This document shows positions 1 through 5,516 of a stretch of DNA of 17,009 nucleotides, one piece after another (the stretch's first letter is position 1; every line of letters starts with the position of its first letter). The notes below the pieces were generated by a model, which was not told the DNA's origin, made no database searches, and saw nothing but the letters and a program-made list of their open reading frames with translations. Origin of the DNA: Candidatus Desantisbacteria bacterium CG1_02_49_89 (GTDB lineage Bacteria > Desantisbacteria > UBA1551); assembly GCA_001871075.1 (NCBI GenBank), contig MNUP01000016.1:1-17009 (forward strand), read 5' to 3'. The translations under genes and the position numbers were made by a program.

Positions 1-776
1 TTAGCGGTACCTTTGCTTATGGAAGCGCGCAGCATAACCGAGAACTCCTTGGGCAGGAAATCCACGGAGCGGATATCAAGCTGTGAGGTTGCGGGCAGGG
101 CGCTGATAGTTACGTTATCCTGCTTGCCTGCAAAACCGAACTGAAAATCCTCTCCCGCGGTGCGCGTCGCTTCAATAACAAGTATTTCCATCATGACCTG
201 GGGAGGAGAAACATCTATAACAGAAATATAATCCTCTGTTTTTCTCACGACATCTTCTCCGCCTGAAACATAGATCGCGTTCTGCTCCTCGAGCACTTTA
301 AGGTTCGCCGCGGGTATGCCCGTAGGCAGAAGAGCAACAGCGTCAGACGCCTTTATATATTGGAGCATTATTAATTTTTCCGTGCATGGCTTCTTCTGCT
401 CTTTTGCCGGCGCTTTCTCTTCTTCTTTCGCGGCGATTGCCGGCTTGCTTCCGTCTTTTGCCAGCTTCACGATATAGAGCACGTCGTCTATGATCGTGTA
501 AGTGGACCCGGTGGAATCGCACAGGGCTTTCAGGACGGTCCACAGCGGCACGGTGGAATATTTGCCGGTTACCTTGCCTTCAACGTCGGTTCCGGGCAGG
601 ATGGTTATTTTGGTCATATTGGATATGTTCTTCAGCGCCCCTGCTATGTCCAGGTTCTTGAATTCAATGGTGACCGGGTCGTTCATCCTTTTTTCCACGT
701 TCTGGGCGCATACCGGCGCTGTTACGGCAAAACCTGTTGCAATTGCCACAATAAAAATCATAATCCTATTTTTCAT
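1..776 (-). CDS. Secretin (PilQ/GspD-like), N-terminal part; runs off the window
   Basis: The frame is open from an ATG at 776 to the window edge, giving 258 codons with no stop. Seen: residues 1-24 form a signal peptide (short basic start, hydrophobic core, VCA-Q cleavage site). Residues about 30-105 match the secretin/TonB short N-terminal (STN) fold, with 'VTIEFKNLDIAGALKNIS' and 'GKVTGKYSTVPLWTVLKAL'. A Lys/Glu/Ala-rich linker follows at about 106-125. A secretin N-type module comes next, ending in 'DVSPPQVMMEILVIEA', the signature that opens the secretin domain. The family forms multimeric outer-membrane channels for type II secretion or type IV pili. The membrane beta-barrel part lies outside the window, so the system cannot be assigned. 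A purine-rich stretch (AAGGGATGGGAT) precedes the ATG. It lies downstream of the transporter gene across a 228-bp repeat-rich spacer. Confidence 0.82.
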   Translation of the reverse strand, partial: MKNRIMIFIVAIATGFAVTAPVCAQNVEKRMNDPVTIEFKNLDIAGALKNISNMTKITILPGTDVEGKVTGKYSTVPLWTVLKALCDSTGSTYTIIDDVLYIVKLAKDGSKPAIAAKEEEKAPAKEQKKPCTEKLIMLQYIKASDAVALLPTGIPAANLKVLEEQNAIYVSGGEDVVRKTEDYISVIDVSPPQVMMEILVIEATRTAGEDFQFGFAGKQDNVTISALPATSQLDIRSVDFLPKEFSVMLRASISKGTA

Positions 777-848
777 ATCCCATCCCTTCATGACGTAAAA
801 ACTATTCAGCCACGGATTTACAAAATTTCCACGAAAACACGAAAGTAC

Positions 849-887
849 CCCCTGCAGTCCGATGCAACATCGGACTCAACGCAGGGG
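849..887. repeat. Two-stage perfect hairpin
   Basis: The outer arms CCCCTGC (849-855) and GCAGGGG (881-887) pair perfectly. The inner arms AGTCCGATG (856-864) and CATCGGACT (868-876) also pair perfectly around a CAA loop. A 4-base bulge (CAAC) sits on one side. No T-run follows on either strand, so an intrinsic terminator is unlikely. It could be a REP-like or RNA-processing element. Confidence 0.7.
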
Positions 888-953
888 CCTGCGCGCCAGA
901 GCTGAGCGGATGGCGCTGCGGACGGAGGCACGGAGACACAGAGAATTGTTTGC

Positions 954-981
954 GATGCACGATGCACGAAGAACGATGCAC
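954..981. repeat. Heptamer tandem array, GATGCAC type
   Basis: Four consecutive 7-base units are seen: GATGCAC (954-960), GATGCAC (961-967), GAAGAAC (968-974) and GATGCAC (975-981). It lies just downstream of the transporter gene on the minus strand. Confidence 0.75.
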
Positions 982-1004
982 GAGTAAAAACTCTGACACT
1001 GTAT

Positions 1005-2204
1005 TTAAAAGGGCATCTGGTACACTGATTTCGAAATGAAAGCAACGGCTATACCCGCCATTCCTATCAAGCCCATACCGCAGGAATATCCCGCAAGCAG
1101 GACCGGCGCGTAGGATTTCCAGGTTTCTTTTCCGTACCTTTTCGCAAAAACATATCTCCCAAGGAGGCCTCCGAACATTAAGGGAATTGAGCCGTGAGGC
1201 CATCCTCCAAGCCCGCCGAGAAGGCCGTAAAAGAAAAGCATTGGCAATTTAAGGAAATGGGTAAATGCCAGCAAGCCGCTCCCTATCGCCCCTCCCGCGA
1301 GTATGTATTGCCACTTTATGGATTCCAGAAGCCAGCTCCTTCCCTCGATGGTGGCAGTTGACCACAGGCACTGCATAGTCGCGTTCAAAGGCCAGAATTT
1401 TGCCGCGTACGGATAGACTGCCGACGGTATCGGGCCGAGTTTCCATAACAGCGACCAAAAAATGAAGCTCGTGAACATTACTATCGGGAACATAAGGAAT
1501 TCGGCTTTTATTATGCTCGTGAATTTCGTTCCTGTCAGTTCCACTTCTCTGAAGAACTGGGACATATATCCGTGGTCCTGAAGGGGGATCGGGGTGAACC
1601 AGATAGCCACTCCCTTGTAACCCATGTTCCTGCTGAACACGAATATCCCTTCCCTGATATAGGGAACGCCCCAGTCTCCGCCTGTCAATCCCCTCATCCT
1701 CGCGGAAACATACGTGTCCAGCGGAGACCAGACAAAAGCAAAGAATACAAAAAATATAAACGGGAATGTGGGAACGAGTTTGTGCGCGAGGAAAAGAAAA
1801 CCGCACATAGAGCTGATCCATAAAACTCCCGCGAGCCAGATCGGTATGTCCCCCCGTCCCGGGACAGGCTTAAGGCTTCCCCTTACCGCCTGGTTCTTCT
1901 TGCCGGATGTAAAGCTTTTTACGGTCGAGACAATTCCGATAACGGCTATTACGAGAGCCGTCCCTATGCCGACGCTCATCCAAAAATTTATGCTTGTGGC
2001 GATCCCTGTCTGGATCGAGCCCATCCCGTGCCGCCAGGTATGGAAAACCCCCATCCTGTAGAGTATGGGATGCAGCACGATCTGGCTCAGAATAGTAGTT
2101 ATAAAAGTACCGATTACGATCGGAAAAGGAATAACAAAACCGACAAGGATACCGCTCATATCCGTGTTCAGGCCCCATATGGCGGACGGCAGAATGCCTT
2201 CCAC
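1005..2204 (-). CDS. OPT-like membrane transporter, C-terminal part after the in-frame TAG
   Basis: A 399-codon frame ends in TAA. It is in the same frame as the upstream 255-codon part (2241-3008), separated only by a TAG and twelve codons reading 'ILPIPFIDLTTN', which look like ordinary coding sequence. The nominal GTG start at 2204 has no Shine-Dalgarno sequence, so independent initiation is doubtful. Seen: many hydrophobic segments ('VGFVIPFPIVIGTFITTI', 'FWMSVGIGTALVIAVIGIV', 'LAGVLWISSMCGFLFLA' and others). The C-terminal block has 'GLLGGLGGWPHGSIPLMFGG' and 'RYGKETWKSYAPVLLAGYS', typical of the C-terminal DUF6784 region of DUF6785/DUF6784 proteins related to oligopeptide transporters. 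Family name is from memory; substrate is unknown. With the N-terminal part it makes one protein of about 666 residues, the expected size. As it stands it is either a broken gene or depends on stop-codon readthrough. Confidence 0.65.
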   Translation of the reverse strand: MEGILPSAIWGLNTDMSGILVGFVIPFPIVIGTFITTILSQIVLHPILYRMGVFHTWRHGMGSIQTGIATSINFWMSVGIGTALVIAVIGIVSTVKSFTSGKKNQAVRGSLKPVPGRGDIPIWLAGVLWISSMCGFLFLAHKLVPTFPFIFFVFFAFVWSPLDTYVSARMRGLTGGDWGVPYIREGIFVFSRNMGYKGVAIWFTPIPLQDHGYMSQFFREVELTGTKFTSIIKAEFLMFPIVMFTSFIFWSLLWKLGPIPSAVYPYAAKFWPLNATMQCLWSTATIEGRSWLLESIKWQYILAGGAIGSGLLAFTHFLKLPMLFFYGLLGGLGGWPHGSIPLMFGGLLGRYVFAKRYGKETWKSYAPVLLAGYSCGMGLIGMAGIAVAFISKSVYQMPF

Positions 2205-2240
2205 GTTCGTGGTCAGATCGATAAAAGGTATTGGCAGGAT

Positions 2241-2243
2241 CTA
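2241..2243 (-). other. In-frame TAG interrupting the transporter gene
   Basis: The minus-strand codons around it read ...GGA AAA ACT TTT TAG ATC CTG CCA... Both sides are in one frame and both look like the same membrane protein, so this is a nonsense codon and not a frameshift. The four other intact gene ends in the window (the giant gene, porV-like, rmuC and the end of this transporter) all use TAA. Confidence 0.85.
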
Positions 2244-3008
2244 AAAAGTTTTTCCGAAGATCGCCGTTGAAAACGCGGGTATAAATACATAAATAAATCC
2301 GAAAGCAACCCCGATCACCGCGCCGATGCTGAATACATTCCACCTCCACGTGTCTCTTTTCCCGCCTGACGCGTCGGCAAGCGCCGTGGCCCCTTCCGCG
2401 CCCACTGGAGCCATCGGGAAAGGAAGCTTTTCAAGGTCAGATGTTACTTTGAAAACAAAAAACCCGCCCCCGAACCAGTTGAGCCTTCCCAGTATCGAGC
2501 ATATGAACATCAGCCAGACAGGCTGCAGCCAGTCCTTGTGCAGAAAAGTCCTTGCGGCATACGATTCAGAGCCGGGGAAAGGAGCGATCCATCTTACACC
2601 CTCTGCTTTCAGATATTCAACAATGCCGAACCCGTATGCGGCAGGCGACTGGAGAAGGTACTGGTTCCATATAAAACCCGCGAACGGGCCCCCTCCCACA
2701 AGCCCGCCTGCGATGTAATAAAGAATATATATTTCCTGTTTCTTCATTTTGCCGAATGACCTTCGCACAATTTCCATGAACAGGATGATGGTCACCCATT
2801 GCGCGGCAGAACCTATCCCGCCGCCTATCAGGAGCCCGAGATATATGGACGCGGGCATCATTATGAAACCCACGAAAAATGCCCCTATTACCGCGTACCA
2901 CGTGAAACCTTCCTCAAATATTTTCGGCGCGGCCTCGCGCTTGGTTCCCACGCTGGTATCTTCTTTTCCCCAGGTTGATATTTGCTCAGGCTCGTTTTTC
3001 TCTTTCAT
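2241..3008 (-). CDS. OPT-like membrane transporter, N-terminal part, ending at TAG
   Basis: The 255-codon frame starts at ATG 3008 with AGGA eight bases upstream (AGGAATACACATG). Seen: a charged cytosolic N terminus of about 33 residues, then membrane segments near residues 35-58, 60-80, 93-115, 165-195 and 228-250. The family-typical 'MEIVRRSFGKMKKQEIYILYY' stretch lies between the second and third. Proteins of this type (OPT-related, DUF6785) are inner-membrane permeases thought to move peptides or similar solutes; no substrate can be read here. The frame ends at a TAG just after a membrane segment, whereas the family continues for about 400 more residues, supplied in the same frame downstream. 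It follows rmuC by 101 bases, so cotranscription is possible. Confidence 0.68.
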   Translation of the reverse strand: MKEKNEPEQISTWGKEDTSVGTKREAAPKIFEEGFTWYAVIGAFFVGFIMMPASIYLGLLIGGGIGSAAQWVTIILFMEIVRRSFGKMKKQEIYILYYIAGGLVGGGPFAGFIWNQYLLQSPAAYGFGIVEYLKAEGVRWIAPFPGSESYAARTFLHKDWLQPVWLMFICSILGRLNWFGGGFFVFKVTSDLEKLPFPMAPVGAEGATALADASGGKRDTWRWNVFSIGAVIGVAFGFIYVFIPAFSTAIFGKTF

Positions 3009-3072
3009 GTGTATTCCTGATTTCGGCGATAAAATAAATCCGATTACAGCGATTTAATTCTTTTAACTAATA

Positions 3073-3088
3073 GCAGGGCAAGCCCTGC
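3073..3088. terminator. Short hairpin after rmuC, weak terminator candidate
   Basis: GCAGGGC (3073-3079) and GCCCTGC (3082-3088) pair perfectly, with only two bases between them. It lies 22 bases past the rmuC stop. On the minus strand it is followed by TATTAGTTAAAAG, not a T-run, so termination would be weak and the transporter gene may be cotranscribed. Confidence 0.3.
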
Positions 3089-3109
3089 AGCTACGTTGTA
3101 TTCCGGGTT

Positions 3110-4132
3110 TTAACTTTCAGCTTTCAGCTTTGAGCTTTCAGCTTGCTCAAGCTGCGGCTTTTCCATGCTTCCCAGCTTGTCCTCAATGCGGCCCAGCCTG
3201 CGTTCACCGTCGGAGTATTTGCCCTGGGCGTCTTTCAGGTGCCTTCCCAGCACCTCGAAATCCTCCCTGAACCTTTTCAGGTCCCCTTCCAGCCGTGAAA
3301 GGTTCTGCAGGACCTGCTGCGCGCTCTTCTCAAGCGTCATTCCCTTCAGGCCAAGCGCTATCACCTGCAGGTAGGCGTAAAAGCTGTTGGGAGAGACCGG
3401 GATCACCTTCCTGCTTATCGCGTAAGGGAAGATCCCCTTGTCCTCCCCCGGCATTTCATCCCTTGTTATGCTCTCGTAATACACGTTCTCCGCGGGTATA
3501 TACATCATCGCGAAATCATACGTTCCCTCGTCGGGAAGTATGTATTTTTCCGCTATATCGTCTACGTGTTTTTTTACGTCGCTGAGGAATTTTTTCCTGC
3601 AGGAAAGCCTTTCGTCCTCTGTCCGGCTTTCAACGACCCTTTTGAAATTTTCAAGCGGGAATTTCGCGTCCACAGGCACGAACCTGTTCCCCGCTTTTAT
3701 GACCGCATCCACAACGTCGCCCGTCTTAAACCTGTGCTGCATTTCGTAAGCGCCGGGCAGGACCTGGGAAAGCAGTTCCTCGAGGAACAGCTCGCCGAGG
3801 TTTCCCCTCAGTTTGGGCGGGCTCAAGATCTGCTGCAGGTCGGACAGACCCTTGCCAAGCTCTTCCACCCTTTTTGTGGCTTCTTTCATGGCGCCCAGGT
3901 CTTTCTGAACGTCGGCCATCACCTGGTTGGAAGCCCGGCTTGTGCCGGCAACGTCTGAAAGCCTGTCGCTCATTTCCTTGCGCAGGGTCAGGATCTCTTC
4001 CCTGGCTCCTGTCATTTCCCCTACTTTTCCGGCAAGGTCATTGATCCTGCCTGAACTGCGCAGGATAACCGCAAAAAAAATAATGAGAACTGCCAATACA
4101 AATAAAAAAATGATTAACGTGACCAATTCCAT
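3110..4132 (-). CDS. rmuC: DNA recombination protein RmuC family
   Basis: 340 codons from ATG 4132 to TAA. Seen: one N-terminal membrane segment (residues about 3-25), a coiled-coil-like region with heptad leucines (about 30-103), and the RmuC core. The core opens with 'KLRGNLGELFLEELLSQVLP' (107-126) and continues with 'FKTGDVVDAVI' and 'FVPVDAKFPLENFKRV' (151-166). D155 and K157 of the D-A-K motif fit the PD-(D/E)XK nuclease-like fold predicted for the family. RmuC proteins are known for limiting rearrangements at short inverted repeats; the biochemical activity is not established. The length is shorter than the Escherichia coli protein (about 475), mainly from a shorter coiled coil and tail. 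The last residues ('ESSKLKAES') are encoded by a heptamer array. It has its own strong promoter just downstream of the porV-like gene's terminator. Confidence 0.9.
   Translation of the reverse strand: MELVTLIIFLFVLAVLIIFFAVILRSSGRINDLAGKVGEMTGAREEILTLRKEMSDRLSDVAGTSRASNQVMADVQKDLGAMKEATKRVEELGKGLSDLQQILSPPKLRGNLGELFLEELLSQVLPGAYEMQHRFKTGDVVDAVIKAGNRFVPVDAKFPLENFKRVVESRTEDERLSCRKKFLSDVKKHVDDIAEKYILPDEGTYDFAMMYIPAENVYYESITRDEMPGEDKGIFPYAISRKVIPVSPNSFYAYLQVIALGLKGMTLEKSAQQVLQNLSRLEGDLKRFREDFEVLGRHLKDAQGKYSDGERRLGRIEDKLGSMEKPQLEQAESSKLKAES
3114..3141. repeat. Heptamer tandem array, CTTTCAG type, in the rmuC tail
   Basis: Four 7-base units are seen: CTTTCAG (3114-3120), CTTTCAG (3121-3127), CTTTGAG (3128-3134) and CTTTCAG (3135-3141). 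It overlaps the last codons of rmuC. Because 7 is not a multiple of 3, the encoded tail is not itself repetitive. Confidence 0.8.
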
Positions 4133-4166
4133 ATATTATTCCATATACCAATATATCAATTTTATT

Positions 4167-4194
4167 ATTATACCATAAATATATTAATTGTCAA
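4167..4194 (-). promoter_or_regulatory. Sigma-70-type promoter for rmuC
   Basis: On the minus strand a perfect -35 TTGACA (4194-4189), a 16-base A/T-rich spacer and a perfect -10 TATAAT (4172-4167) precede rmuC. Transcription would begin near 4160, giving a leader of about 28 bases. The -35 box starts two bases after the T-run of the upstream gene's terminator. Confidence 0.85.
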
Positions 4195-4195
4195 T

Positions 4196-4228
4196 AAAAA
4201 AAAGGGCTACCGCCGCAGGCGGCAGCCC
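4196..4228 (-). terminator. Intrinsic terminator of the porV-like gene
   Basis: An 11-base-pair stem (4218-4228 with 4204-4214, loop 4215-4217) is followed on the minus strand by eight T's (4203-4196). The one imperfect pair is a G-U wobble in minus-strand RNA but an A-C mismatch in plus-strand RNA, which fits minus-strand use. It lies 16 bases past the stop codon. Confidence 0.92.
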
Positions 4229-4244
4229 TTTTGTTTTCATATCC

Positions 4245-5237
4245 TTAAAACTTCGCGGTTATGGAGATCCTGTGCGTTGTGCCGAGGTCCCCGAACGGGA
4301 CAAACGCGTAATCCACAAGGTAATTCAGGAACTGCGCTCCGCCCCCGAACGTGATGCCGGCTGGCTCAGAACCCTTGTAGCCGACCCTTGCGGATATCAT
4401 GTTGTTAAAAGTGTATTCAACGCCGGCATTCACAGAGGTCACGTTATCAGTCATCGCGTTCACGTCAAACAGGCACATGAGCGCGTGTTCCTTGGTATTG
4501 AGTATCTTGCACGCAACCCCTGCTTTTATGTTTGAAGGGAACATCACGTTCGCCCCATCCGCCAGGTACCTGAAGGTCGTGCCGAAATTCTGGAGCATGA
4601 ACCCGGCCTTGAGGTAATCATTGATGGTATATATGATCCCGAAATCAAGAGCCGCGCCGAAAGCCGAATAGTCGCCTATGGTCGAAGAAACCATCTTGAC
4701 AGTCAGGCCTATGCTTCCCGAGGTCAGCAGTTTTGAGGCGGCTGAAATGCCGATCGCGTAATCCGTGGCAGTGAATGTCCCGTCCTGCCCGCCGTAAAGG
4801 CCTCCCGCTGTTTCCAGGGTCTTTGGTATGCTTCCGTAGCCGGTATAGGTGAAATTCGCGCCGAAAGCAAGGATCTTCTCTTTTCTGTCCTCACTCCTGA
4901 TATTTCCCTTGCCGTCAGCGATCTTTACGGTCTTGATCCTTTCAACAGGCTGGGCATACGCGAGATACTCCGCACTTATTCCCTCTACCCAGACGTTGTG
5001 CATGAAAGTAACCTGCTTGTTATCGATCTCGATAAGCCCTGCGGGATTCCAGTAGGACGCGTTGATATCGTCTGCCGCCGCGACAAAAGCGCTTCCCATA
5101 GCAACAGGCCTTGCTCCGGCTTCCATTTTAAGGAACTGTAATCCTGCCGTGCCCTTGTCTTGCTCACCGGCGAACGCAGGCGCTACGCACACTGCCGCTA
5201 CCAGCAGCAGTGCAGTTATTTTTGCAAATATTTTCAT
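4245..5237 (-). CDS. PorV/PorQ-family outer-membrane protein
   Basis: 330 codons from ATG 5237, preceded by a strong Shine-Dalgarno sequence (GGGAGGAC, 5248-5241), to TAA. Seen: a signal peptide (residues 1-23, cleaved after AFA). The family N-terminal motif follows: 'GLQFLKMEAGARPVAMGSAF', then 'AAADDINASYWNPAGL'. The rest is alternating polar/hydrophobic beta-strand sequence with aromatic ends typical of a FadL-like 14-strand barrel, ending in F. In T9SS bacteria PorV collects cargo at the Sor translocon and delivers it to the attachment complex. PorV/PorQ-family proteins also occur widely in candidate phyla with less certain roles. The gene lies directly downstream of the giant gene whose product has a T9SS-like tail, which supports a secretion role here. 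No plug- or nuclease-like insertions are visible. Confidence 0.87.
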   Translation of the reverse strand: MKIFAKITALLLVAAVCVAPAFAGEQDKGTAGLQFLKMEAGARPVAMGSAFVAAADDINASYWNPAGLIEIDNKQVTFMHNVWVEGISAEYLAYAQPVERIKTVKIADGKGNIRSEDRKEKILAFGANFTYTGYGSIPKTLETAGGLYGGQDGTFTATDYAIGISAASKLLTSGSIGLTVKMVSSTIGDYSAFGAALDFGIIYTINDYLKAGFMLQNFGTTFRYLADGANVMFPSNIKAGVACKILNTKEHALMCLFDVNAMTDNVTSVNAGVEYTFNNMISARVGYKGSEPAGITFGGGAQFLNYLVDYAFVPFGDLGTTHRISITAKF

Positions 5238-5269
5238 TTTGTCCTCCCGTGTTAATATAAATCCATAAT

Positions 5270-5297
5270 ACTGATCCTAGATACTGGATCCTGGATG
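5270..5297. repeat. Degenerate heptamer array, CTGGATC type
   Basis: Units read ACTGATC, CTAGATA, CTGGATC (5284-5290) and CTGGATG (5291-5297). The first two are degenerate. It lies just upstream of the porV-like gene's start region. Confidence 0.55.
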
Positions 5298-5507
5298 TCC
5301 CAAAGGTCCCAATGGGATCCCTTTGGGGGATCCCCTCGGGACAATCTCGTTTTTAAGACGGGATTGCTTCCCCGCCACAAATATTGGCGGGTCGCAATGA
5401 CATAAAAAGCGTCAACCTTGATCTAACATCCGGGATCCCCGCCCTGAAACCTTAGGGCGAGGCTCGCCCAGGCATAGGCCATGTGGGCGGCAGCATCCAG
5501 GATCTGG
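5284..5507. repeat. Spacer element with inverted ends, MITE-like candidate
   Basis: The left end CTGGATCCTGGATG (5284-5297) recurs inverted at the right end (5494-5507, minus strand CCAGATCCTGGATG), matching at 12 of 14 positions with 11 contiguous. Inside lie several palindromes: 5455-5469 (GGGCGAG-G-CTCGCCC), CCGCCC/GGGCGG arms around it, and the palindromic repeat at 5339-5402. No transposase is present. It nearly fills the spacer between the giant and porV-like genes. It could equally be two heptamer arrays in opposite orientation. Confidence 0.45.
5339..5402 (+). repeat. Dispersed palindromic repeat, copy 1 (diverged)
   Basis: It shares with the copy at 16838-16922 the order CAATCTCG, a T-run, GATTGCTTC, then TCGCAATGACA. 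Between the last two blocks this copy carries its own hairpin, CCCGCC/GGCGGG around ACAAATATT. Its left half is replaced by GGGATCC-rich palindromic sequence (about 5297-5341). Orientation is the same as copy 2. Confidence 0.65.
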
Positions 5508-5516
5508 TATTTTGTA

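Larger units (their letters stand above)
777..1004. repeat. Repeat-rich spacer between transporter and secretin genes
   Basis: No gene is seen in these 228 bases. The stretch is a mosaic of low-complexity pieces: a heptamer array (954-981), a strong two-stage hairpin (849-887), and on the minus strand several TCCGTG/TTCGTG-type blocks (for example CTTTCGTGTTTTCGTGG beside AAATCCGTGGCTG, and TCTCCGTGCCTCCGT). Such wording resembles dispersed intergenic repeats of environmental bacterial genomes; this is recollection, not a search. Any promoter for the secretin gene would lie here, but no convincing -35/-10 pair is visible. Confidence 0.5.

Noticed and set aside
802-1203. Minus-strand 133-codon frame overlapping the transporter's 3' end and the spacer
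   Set aside because: It overlaps confident transporter sequence in another frame and runs through repeats; the composition is not protein-like.
1005-3008. Frameshift in the transporter gene
   Set aside because: Both parts are in the same frame; only a TAG separates them.
1005-3008. General reassignment of TAG to an amino acid in this organism
   Set aside because: No TAG occurs in-frame in 3,779 codons of the giant gene or in rmuC, the porV-like gene or the secretin part; one isolated TAG is better explained by mutation, error or readthrough.
5414-5419. Minus-strand TTGACG as a -35 box for the porV-like gene
   Set aside because: No acceptable -10 box lies 16-18 bases downstream, and the match falls beside repeat sequence.
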